Assembly (NCBI GenBank): GCA_934177025.1 | Contig: CAKPPA010000051.1 | Span: forward strand, 1 to 7,441 | Reading direction: 5' to 3' | Length of the DNA: 7,441 nt | From: an uncultured Clostridia bacterium | Lineage (GTDB): Bacteria; Bacillota; Clostridia; Christensenellales; CAG-314 | Shown here: piece by piece, positions 1 through 4,991 of the stretch | Layout: each line of letters starts with the position of its first letter | Numbering within the stretch: position 1 is the stretch's first letter | Position numbers and translations under genes: made by a program | The notes under the pieces: generated by a model | Databases searched by the model: none | The model's input: the letters and a program-made list of their open reading frames with translations, nothing else | What the model was told of the DNA's origin: nothing

Positions 1-2
1 CA

Positions 3-155
3 CCGAAACTGCTGGAAAAAGTGAAGGATCCTGCCCTGCGGGAAGCCATGCAAACCGCGGCGTTGCCTTTTTACAAAAAGGACGCAACGCAAAGCATTGT
101 GGAGCGGATTTGCGGCGAAGCACCAACCCTTGCTTCCCCAGCGCAGGAAGCGTAG
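3..155 (+). CDS. C-terminal end of a probable GT28/MurG-like glycosyltransferase (5' partial)
   Basis: An open frame runs in from the left edge and stops at TAG 153-155, giving 50 residues with no start in view. The visible segment (LLEKVKDPALREAMQ, then a PFYKKDATQSIVERI stretch) has the amphipathic pattern seen at the C-terminus of GT-B glycosyltransferases of the MurG / processive diacylglycerol glucosyltransferase type. There a short helix with 'r..m...a' precedes 'a...i...i' and a disordered Pro/Ala-rich tail. Such enzymes transfer sugar from UDP-sugars to lipid acceptors at the inner face of the membrane. The frame is followed by its own hairpin terminator at 291-322 and converges on the minus-strand cluster. 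The coding call is fairly safe because it is an uninterrupted frame ending before a terminator. The family call rests on a short tail only and is tentative. Confidence 0.5.
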   Translation, partial: PKLLEKVKDPALREAMQTAALPFYKKDATQSIVERICGEAPTLASPAQEA

Positions 156-269
156 GAAACGCTTGCAACCCGTGAAACGAAATGGAAATTACGTTTCGGT
201 AAAGTGATTTTACCTGCAAAAAACGGAAAGCCAAAAGTGTGAATCACCGAAGTTCCGACACAAAAAATG

Positions 270-310
270 AAACAGAGTGAAAACAGCGTAAAACAGAGTC
301 CGAACAGCGG
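270..310. repeat. Imperfect tandem repeat, period 21 bp, two copies
   Basis: Positions 270-289 and 291-310 are two copies of a 20-bp unit beginning AAACAGAGT and ending in AACAGCG plus one base, matching at 16 of 20 positions. The second copy supplies the 5' arm of the terminator hairpin at 291-319. The AAACAGAGT of the first copy could pair with the same 3' arm, so two alternative hairpins are possible. Confidence 0.6.
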
Positions 311-322
311 ACTCTGTTTTTT
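291..322 (+). terminator. Rho-independent terminator of the plus-strand glycosyltransferase gene
   Basis: An 11-bp perfect stem, AAACAGAGTCC (291-301) with GGACTCTGTTT (309-319), encloses a 7-nt loop and runs into six T residues at 317-322. It lies about 135 nt downstream of the TAG at 153-155, in the right orientation to end that transcript. Confidence 0.85.
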
Positions 323-340
323 CGTGCGGAAAAAGGCATG

Positions 341-361
341 AAAAAAGGCGGGAATCCCGCC
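341..361 (-). terminator. Rho-independent terminator of the minus-strand cluster
   Basis: The near-perfect palindrome GGCGGGAATCCCGCC (347-361) forms a 6-bp GC-rich stem with a 3-nt loop. It is flanked at 341-346 by six A residues, which read as a U-run on the minus-strand transcript. It starts about 15 nt after the stop codon of the flippase-like gene at 376-378. The two terminators at 291-322 and 341-361 therefore sit back to back between convergent genes. Confidence 0.88.
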
Positions 362-375
362 TTAAAAATTGGAAG

Positions 376-1617
376 TTACGACTCCTTTTCCCATCGCTTT
401 CGCTCACGATGTGCGCGCCAGTAATCCCTTGCGACTTCGTAAATGTTGATGAAAATGCCGACCACAATGTAAATGTAGTAGGTGCAAACACGCCAAAGCA
501 ACACAATCCAAAACAACACGTTGGTTGCAAGCGGAATGCCGGAAAACACAAAGGTAAACGTTGTTTCCGCAAAGCCCGTGCCGCCCGGTGTCGGAATAAA
601 GCAAGTGGCAAACTGCACGATGATGTTGAGTGCCATGATTTCCATTGCCAACCGCACGCTAGGTTCCACACCGCCGATCGCCACCACGATAAAGTACGGA
701 AACACTGCCGTGCTGGCGATTTCCGCCAAGCAAATGACCACCAAAATGACGGTGTTGTAAAACTTGCCCCACAGCATTTTTAATGCCTGCCGATACTCCT
801 CCACCGCTTTGATGCATTTGTATGCCGCGGCGTAGTAGTTTTTGATGAGGTGCAGTTTGTGTCCGATTTTGACAAACCACAAAATCGGTTTTTTGCCCAT
901 TTTCGGGAAAGCCGAAACCACGATGATGGCAATCGGCAACAACAAATTGCATCCGACGCTTACCCATGCGACGACTTTAATGACCTTTGCCAAGCCTTGA
1001 TCCGGCAATAGTTTTAAAATGTCCGGAAAAAAGGTCATAAACACAATGCCGAACACGCACCAAACCAGCATACTGACAAAATAGCGCACCAACGGCACTG
1101 CCGTTGCTTTGCCCACCGGAATGCCCTTGTTGTGAAGGTACACCACCTGAAAGGGCTGCCCGCCCGTGGATGCCGGCGTAATGTAATCGTAGTATTTGCC
1201 CAAAAGCATAACTTTGAGGCTTGTTTTCGGCATAAACTTGCCGTGAATCACGCGAATGAGAAACACGTACTTTAGCGTTTCGAACAACAGCATGAGTACG
1301 AGCATTCCGATTGCAAAAAGGAAGTAGCGCGTGTTCATGTTTTGCCACATGTGCTGGAAGGAAACGGCATCCCCCTGTCCGAGGCTTTTGCCCAATTCCC
1401 ACATTAAAAAGGCACTGAGTCCGCACAAAACCAAAATAAACAACAGTTTAATAAACAGTTTTTTCTTCTTTTTTTTGTCCTCTAAAATGCGCCTTGTAAT
1501 GAGGTCCACTTCCTGCTCGCGTTCCCCCTCCTTCGGAGGTTCCGCCATTTTTTCGAGTAGTTCCTGATTGCTTAAGTTGTAATTAAATTTTTCCTTTTTC
1601 GGTTTCCGCTCTTTCAA
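376..1617 (-). CDS. Flippase-like multi-pass membrane protein (UPF0104 / LPG synthase TM family)
   Basis: This 413-residue integral membrane protein resembles the UPF0104 family, which shares its fold with the transmembrane part of lysylphosphatidylglycerol synthase (MprF). A charged cytoplasmic N-terminus (residues 1-53, ending in six lysines) precedes about eight hydrophobic segments, near 54-74, 98-122, 172-197, 213-236, 288-314, 322-342, 352-372 and 374-393. Two family signatures are visible: YITPASTGGQPFQ at 145-157 and FIPTPGGTGFAE at 340-351. The C-terminal MprF-type aminoacyltransferase domain is absent, so lipid or glycolipid translocation is more likely than lysyl transfer. The specific cargo is unknown. 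The start is TTG at 1615-1617: the nearby ATG at 1622-1624 is out of frame, and an in-frame TGA lies just upstream of the TTG. An AGGGG site at 1628-1632 supports TTG. The gene follows the GH38-like frame by 13 nt and is very probably co-transcribed and translationally coupled. The family call is firm and the function is inferred. Confidence 0.88.
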   Translation of the reverse strand: MKERKPKKEKFNYNLSNQELLEKMAEPPKEGEREQEVDLITRRILEDKKKKKKLFIKLLFILVLCGLSAFLMWELGKSLGQGDAVSFQHMWQNMNTRYFLFAIGMLVLMLLFETLKYVFLIRVIHGKFMPKTSLKVMLLGKYYDYITPASTGGQPFQVVYLHNKGIPVGKATAVPLVRYFVSMLVWCVFGIVFMTFFPDILKLLPDQGLAKVIKVVAWVSVGCNLLLPIAIIVVSAFPKMGKKPILWFVKIGHKLHLIKNYYAAAYKCIKAVEEYRQALKMLWGKFYNTVILVVICLAEIASTAVFPYFIVVAIGGVEPSVRLAMEIMALNIIVQFATCFIPTPGGTGFAETTFTFVFSGIPLATNVLFWIVLLWRVCTYYIYIVVGIFINIYEVARDYWRAHRERKRWEKES

Positions 1618-1625
1618 TGGTCATA

Positions 1626-1632
1626 TTCCCCT
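1626..1632 (-). promoter_or_regulatory. Shine-Dalgarno site deciding the TTG start of the flippase-like gene
   Basis: On the minus strand AGGGGAA overlaps the TAG stop (1631-1633) of the upstream frame, with the GGGG core 10 nt before TTG 1615-1617. The overlap of stop codon and ribosome binding site suggests translational coupling. It supports the unusual TTG start over any ATG nearby. Confidence 0.65.
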
Positions 1633-2779
1633 AAATTTCTTTTCCTTTTACGACGTACGGCGCATATGCAAACTGCAAAGCATCGTTTAAACAGGATTGC
1701 GGCGGATACGGACCGGAAAACGGCGCCAACATCAGCCGATAGGACAGCGTCGCCCCGTTGAACGACGGTGCTTGCGAACAATACATTTGTTTTGCCGTTT
1801 CGCCGCGACGCATCCATTTGCAGCGTTTTTCCGCACGGTACGCACCGAACGGATTGAGTAAAATGCGAACGTTTTCGCCGGATTTTACCGTTTTCATTCC
1901 GCAAAACGCACTCGATGCAAGGTAGGACGTGTCCTCCGCCACCAAAAGCCCTTGCAATTTGTCGCTAAATGCAACGCTGACGTTCCCCCCGACGGCACCG
2001 AACGCTTGCTTGCCGTAGCGCAAAACCGTCCGTTTGGGCGCATTCCCCCAACTTTCGACAAACAAGTCCGTTGTTTTTTCCGTTGTGGAAAATTGCGGCA
2101 AAATTTCCGTCGGGCAAAACTCTTTCCACCGACAATCAAACGGTTTGCCGTTGATTTTTCGTTTGCGACGGAACCACTCCGCTTTGGTTTGCGGAAGGAC
2201 GCAATGCGTTTCCAACCACAAGTACGGCAACGTTTCGATAAGCCGAAATTCGTAACGGAATTGCGCGACGTTGTGCTCGTTGAGCATAATGTTTGCGTAC
2301 ACCGTCATGCGGATTTCCGCCCCTTCCGTTTGATTGGTGATGTCCGTAATGTCCATTTCGCAGGTTTCCCTACCCCAAAGAATGCGACTTCGTAAATATG
2401 CCACCGTGCGATTGTTGGAAATGTTTTGAAAATAAATGCGATCGTTTTTGATATCCGCCACCACGCGGATAAATTCGTTTTCGATGCTGTTTGCCGAACA
2501 AAGTAAATTCGGTTTTTCCTTTTTCGGCGTCGTTTCCGTCAGACGGAATTTTTTTTGCGAGGCAAAATCCTTCAGCAAAAGGTGGAATTTTGTTTGCTCG
2601 CTTTCCTCCGTGAAATACGAGGTGTAAAGCGTGTGCATGGCGTCCTCCACCCCGCCAAACGGTTTTGCGACCGAAAATTCCACCGGAAGGCTGCACGTTT
2701 CCCGCTCCATAGAGCGACTCGGCACAACCATAAAGGTTTTTTCGTCCCGAATGGTGCGTTCCTCCGCAACGGCAAGCAT
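1631..2779 (-). CDS. C-terminal (beta-sandwich) part of a split GH38-like glycoside hydrolase
   Basis: The 382-residue frame is likely the downstream half of a gene interrupted at 2795-2797. Residues 1-12 continue a helix begun in the upstream frame, and 15-36 resemble the first strand region that follows the helical domain in GH38 alpha-mannosidases. The stretch SIENEFIRVVADI (98-110), then a short link and FQNISNNRTV, matches the 'lENef.rv...g.i..l.n...gr' start of the GH38 C-terminal beta-sandwich. YRLMLAPFSG (347-356) fits its closing strands. If expressed separately, the first start is ATG 2777-2779, but the only SD-like purines (GGCGG) lie just 2 nt from it, a poor spacing. The frame is open to TAG 1631-1633 with no further damage over 1.1 kb. 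The family call is moderate. Whether this piece is made on its own is doubtful. Confidence 0.6.
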   Translation of the reverse strand: MLAVAEERTIRDEKTFMVVPSRSMERETCSLPVEFSVAKPFGGVEDAMHTLYTSYFTEESEQTKFHLLLKDFASQKKFRLTETTPKKEKPNLLCSANSIENEFIRVVADIKNDRIYFQNISNNRTVAYLRSRILWGRETCEMDITDITNQTEGAEIRMTVYANIMLNEHNVAQFRYEFRLIETLPYLWLETHCVLPQTKAEWFRRKRKINGKPFDCRWKEFCPTEILPQFSTTEKTTDLFVESWGNAPKRTVLRYGKQAFGAVGGNVSVAFSDKLQGLLVAEDTSYLASSAFCGMKTVKSGENVRILLNPFGAYRAEKRCKWMRRGETAKQMYCSQAPSFNGATLSYRLMLAPFSGPYPPQSCLNDALQFAYAPYVVKGKEI

Positions 2780-2794
2780 ATCCGCCGAAATGCG

Positions 2795-2797
2795 TTA
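2795..2797 (-). other. Single in-frame TAA interrupting the GH38-like gene
   Basis: Upstream frame 2795-3886 and downstream frame 1631-2779 share one reading frame (the gap 2780-2794 is exactly five sense codons, R-I-S-A-D). Reading through TAA gives one chain of about 752 codons, and the stop falls inside a predicted helix (YQKAFHEATES before it, RISADMLAVAEERT after it). One base change from AAA, GAA or CAA would create it. Possible explanations are a recent nonsense mutation, a sequencing or assembly error, or readthrough/reinitiation. Confidence 0.85.
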
Positions 2798-3886
2798 GCT
2801 TTCCGTTGCTTCGTGGAATGCTTTTTGATACGCAACGCCGCCGTAAACTTCCCCGAACAGTGCGTTTACGGACATTGCTGCAACCATGCGGCGCAAGGCG
2901 TCGCTGCGTTTATCCGCAAAATCCAGCCGATCGACCAGTAAATTGTTGAGATAATCCGCCAATGCAAGGTTTCGCCGCGTCCGCTCGACGTGACTCCATA
3001 ACTCCAAGTTTTCCTTACGTTCGGCAAAACAACCGAACCCGCGCCGCGGCACGACGTCGGTGTTGCCCGTTTCCGTGCGATCCGTTCCGAACGGCTCGTA
3101 ATCCTTCGGGAGCAAAAACCGAACTTCGTTTTTTTGCAAAATTTTTAGCGTTTTTTCCAAAAGAATTTTGCCGACACGGCCGAATCCGCCCGAAAACGCA
3201 TCTGCCGTTTCCACATCGAAAAAAATCAAAAGATCCTTTTTTTGTTCCGCCTTGGCAGAGTAGCGCGCGAATTTGTGCAACACGTACTGCGGATGCCCTA
3301 GCCCGCGCAACGTGATGCAAGGCAGTACCGTCGTTTTTCCGTTGACGCCGTCGTCGTAAAAAAACGAACGATAGCGATCCGACCAATCGGGCGAAGTGAC
3401 GCTCGTAACCGCCAAAGGATCCTTGCCTGTTAACAAACTGACCGCACGCACCCCGAATTTTTTACAAACTGCGTTTTGCGTACACGAATAAACGAATTTG
3501 TCCGTCCTTAAAATTTCGCCCTGCCCCGTGCCAAACCGTGCGGAAAGCAACTCCGCCGCCGAGCGAAATGCCAAAGTGCCCTCCTCCTCGTTGAGTGCAG
3601 GCAAAAACGCACCGACAAACAAATCCGCTTCGTCCCCGCTTTTGACGCGGTCGGAAATTCGTTGCCACTCCGTCGGAAACTCCTCCGGCAAAAGGCGACT
3701 TAGCGTTTCCTCCTCGAAACTCCATGCGGCAGGGATTTGGAATTCGTCCAACAAATCCAAACAACGCATCAAGCGACGGATGTCCTCCTTCCGTTGCTGT
3801 TTTGCGGCATCGGCGGAAAGTTCCCCGTGGGATAAGTCCACGTGGAAGCGCAAGGCGCAATTCAGTTGTCCGTTCGTTTTTTTCAT
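2795..3886 (-). CDS. N-terminal (catalytic-fold) part of a split GH38-like glycoside hydrolase
   Basis: This 363-residue frame resembles, at low similarity, the N-terminal (beta/alpha) and helical domains of GH38 alpha-mannosidases, enzymes that cleave mannosides using a bound zinc. H15-x-D17 near the N-terminus may be the counterpart of the metal-binding HxD of GH38. RRGFGCFAERKENLELW (281-297), followed by ERTRRNLALADYL, corresponds to the 'hrGtyTs...K..nR..E..L..aE.l' helix region. However, the later conserved 'fHDilpG' block appears as SVNALFGE (339-346), losing His and Asp, so catalytic activity is questionable. No signal peptide is visible, so it is probably cytoplasmic. ATG 3884-3886 is preceded by GGAGT at 3891-3895 and by a strong promoter. 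GH57 or another deacetylase-like fold is an alternative, since D224-V-E226 in the FFDVETADAF stretch also recalls GH57. It ends at the interrupting TAA 2795-2797. Confidence 0.6.
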   Translation of the reverse strand: MKKTNGQLNCALRFHVDLSHGELSADAAKQQRKEDIRRLMRCLDLLDEFQIPAAWSFEEETLSRLLPEEFPTEWQRISDRVKSGDEADLFVGAFLPALNEEEGTLAFRSAAELLSARFGTGQGEILRTDKFVYSCTQNAVCKKFGVRAVSLLTGKDPLAVTSVTSPDWSDRYRSFFYDDGVNGKTTVLPCITLRGLGHPQYVLHKFARYSAKAEQKKDLLIFFDVETADAFSGGFGRVGKILLEKTLKILQKNEVRFLLPKDYEPFGTDRTETGNTDVVPRRGFGCFAERKENLELWSHVERTRRNLALADYLNNLLVDRLDFADKRSDALRRMVAAMSVNALFGEVYGGVAYQKAFHEATES

Positions 3887-3906
3887 TGTTACTCCATTCC
3901 GAAACG

Positions 3907-3935
3907 ATTATACCAAGAAACCGAGTATCCGTAAA
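3907..3935 (-). promoter_or_regulatory. Extended -10 promoter for the GH38-like/flippase-like unit
   Basis: On the minus strand TTTACG (3930-3935) and TATAAT (3907-3912) are separated by 17 bp. The -10 hexamer is preceded by TGG, giving the extended TGnTATAAT form. The predicted start near 3900 leaves a leader of about 14 nt that contains the GGAGT ribosome binding site. It sits in the 58-bp gap after the GNAT gene, which has no terminator of its own, so the downstream genes can be transcribed both from here and by readthrough. Confidence 0.7.
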
Positions 3936-3944
3936 CCATCTACG

Positions 3945-4448
3945 CTACTTTACAAGCGCATAGGTGCAACTGTCGAAGTAAATGCCGTTTTTGCAAATTC
4001 GTTTGCGATGCACGCCTTCCAGCGTGAATCCGCACTTTTCCAACACTTTGCGGGAGGAGAAATTTTCAAAAATTACTTCCGCTTCCACACGATTGAGGTG
4101 CATCATTTCAAAGGCATAACGGCACATGAGTTTTAATGCTTCCGTCATGATGCCCCTGTTCCAGTATTCTTCCCCGATCCAATAGCCTATTTCCGCATTT
4201 TGCTCGTACACGTTGTCGCGCCGACTGAGGGCCACCGCACCGATGGCTTTGTTGTCCACAAAAATCCCCCGAACAAACTCCTTTCGCTCGTCGACGGAGT
4301 TTAAATACGCAATGTACTGCTCCGCCTCATGCTCGGAATAAGGCGAACAGATGCCGTCGCGCAAAAATCGAATGACGCTCGGATTGTTGATTTGTTTGGA
4401 ATAACTTTTTGCATCGCTTTTTTTTAGTTTTTTTAATTCAAAATGCAT
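3945..4448 (-). CDS. GNAT family N-acetyltransferase, RimJ/RimL type
   Basis: This 167-residue cytosolic acetyltransferase transfers an acetyl group from acetyl-CoA to an amine. The full single-domain GNAT layout is visible: a beta strand GIFVDNKAIGAVAL at 61-74, then AEIGYWIGEEYWNRGIMTEA (85-104) with the pyrophosphate-binding loop after strand 4, and RVEAEVIFENFSSRKVLEKCGF (starting at residue 120). It ends with EGVHRKR and a 'G.y.D...y' end typical of RimJ/RimL-like proteins. The usual 'WGkGia' loop reads WNRGIM here, a tolerated variation. The length is normal for the family. ATG 4446-4448 is preceded by AGGGTG (4453-4458, a rather short 4-nt spacing). It ends at TAG 3945-3947, 58 nt before the GH38-like gene. 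The substrate (ribosomal protein, small amine or antibiotic) cannot be told from sequence. Confidence 0.9.
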   Translation of the reverse strand: MHFELKKLKKSDAKSYSKQINNPSVIRFLRDGICSPYSEHEAEQYIAYLNSVDERKEFVRGIFVDNKAIGAVALSRRDNVYEQNAEIGYWIGEEYWNRGIMTEALKLMCRYAFEMMHLNRVEAEVIFENFSSRKVLEKCGFTLEGVHRKRICKNGIYFDSCTYALVK

Positions 4449-4490
4449 CTTTCACCCTAATATGCTTTTTCCGTTCGCCCGAACGCTTTC

Positions 4491-4527
4491 CTTTTGTTCC
4501 GCATTTCCTTTTTGCTTTTGTTCCGCA
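4491..4527. repeat. 13-bp perfect direct repeat, 24 bp apart
   Basis: CTTTTGTTCCGCA occurs at 4491-4503 and again at 4515-4527, about two helical turns apart. It lies 43-80 bp upstream of the GNAT start codon, in the leader. On the transcript it reads UGCGGAACAAAAG. This could be a paired protein-binding site or a chance duplication. Confidence 0.5.
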
Positions 4528-4643
4528 CCGATCGGGTACAAACACCCACCGCAAACAACCGTAATCCCCACAGTTTATGCAGCGGATGTGATAATGTTTC
4601 CGTAGCGAAGGACTTTTCCTTTTTTTCCTTTTCCGCGGCTTTT

Positions 4644-4672
4644 CGGCGGGAACAACGTTGTTCCGTACCGCC
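4644..4672 (-). other. Stable hairpin in the GNAT leader with a 16-bp palindrome
   Basis: GGAACAACGTTGTTCC (4649-4664) is a perfect 16-bp palindrome. GC-rich outer arms extend it: CGGCG and CGCCG pair on the minus-strand transcript, with a 4-nt bulge (GTAC) on one side. No U-run follows on the minus strand, and only a weak CTTTTC follows on the plus strand. It is therefore not a good terminator and may be an RNA structure or a dyad operator. Confidence 0.5.
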
Positions 4673-4756
4673 GCTTTTCACGAACCTTGTGCCGTTTGCG
4701 TCCTTTCCCGAAAAACAGGACAAAACAACCTACGGCCACCGTTCGTCCGCCGTAAC

Positions 4757-4785
4757 AGAATAACAAACCGCGCGATCTTTTTCAA
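4757..4785 (-). promoter_or_regulatory. Candidate sigma-A promoter for the GNAT gene
   Basis: On the minus strand TTGAAA (4780-4785) and TATTCT (4757-4762) are 17 bp apart, matching consensus at 5/6 and 4/6 positions. It lies just downstream of the terminator of the preceding minus-strand gene, where a new transcription unit would be expected to start. A weaker alternative is the AT-rich 4814-4845 (TTGATT and AAATAAT with 18-20 bp between). Confidence 0.45.
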
Positions 4786-4891
4786 GTATTTCGGGGAATC
4801 TACTTCGAAAAAAATTATTTTGCACGTAAAACTAGGCAAAATCAAGGACGTTCCCCTACAAAAAAGGTCGAAACTTGTCGAACCGCAACAA

Positions 4892-4923
4892 AAAAAGGAT
4901 AACGAAAACTCGTTATCCTTTTT
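4892..4923 (-). terminator. Rho-independent terminator of the alpha/beta-hydrolase gene
   Basis: A 13-bp perfect stem (4892-4904 with 4911-4923, core GGATAACG/CGTTATCC) encloses a 6-nt loop. It is flanked by A residues on the left (4890-4896, read as a U-run on the minus strand) and T residues on the right (4919-4923). It lies about 70 nt past the stop codon of the hydrolase gene. The symmetric T/A flanks could make it work in both directions, though no plus-strand gene ends here. Confidence 0.88.
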
Positions 4924-4991
4924 GCGTGCTAAAAACCTTTCGGAACGACGGAGTAGCGTTTTGCCGCTTTTCGCCGTTCGGGTTCAAACGA

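Larger units (their letters stand above)
4449..4756 (-). other. Long non-coding leader upstream of the GNAT gene
   Basis: If the candidate promoter at 4757-4785 is used, the GNAT transcript carries a leader of about 300 nt. The region has no convincing gene: its open frames are short, overlap on both strands and lack family features. It does contain a strong hairpin (4644-4672) and a 13-bp direct repeat (4491-4503, 4515-4527). No known riboswitch or T-box core was recognised. Confidence 0.4.

Noticed and set aside
1952..2395. Plus-strand open frame of 147 codons
   Set aside because: It is antisense to the GH38-like C-terminal piece and has an Arg/Phe-rich composition with no recognisable domain.
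2795..2797. TAA reassigned to an amino acid (alternative genetic code)
   Set aside because: TAA also ends the flippase-like gene (376-378) and the hydrolase gene (4992-4994) at positions directly followed by terminators, so it works as a normal stop here.
3498..4136. Long plus-strand open frame of 212 codons
   Set aside because: It lies antisense across the GNAT gene and the GH38-like gene, has Ser/Arg/Lys-rich composition without domain features, and no ribosome binding site. The opposing frames have clear family motifs.
4472..4485. Small hairpin CGTTC/GAACG before the GNAT start
   Set aside because: The stem is only 5 bp with no T-run on either strand, so it is too weak to call a terminator or regulatory structure.
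4457..4723. Minus-strand 88-codon frame between the GNAT gene and the hydrolase gene
   Set aside because: The product is Lys/Arg-rich and low-complexity with no family resemblance, it overlaps several other short frames of equal quality, and it ends inside the GNAT ribosome binding site region.
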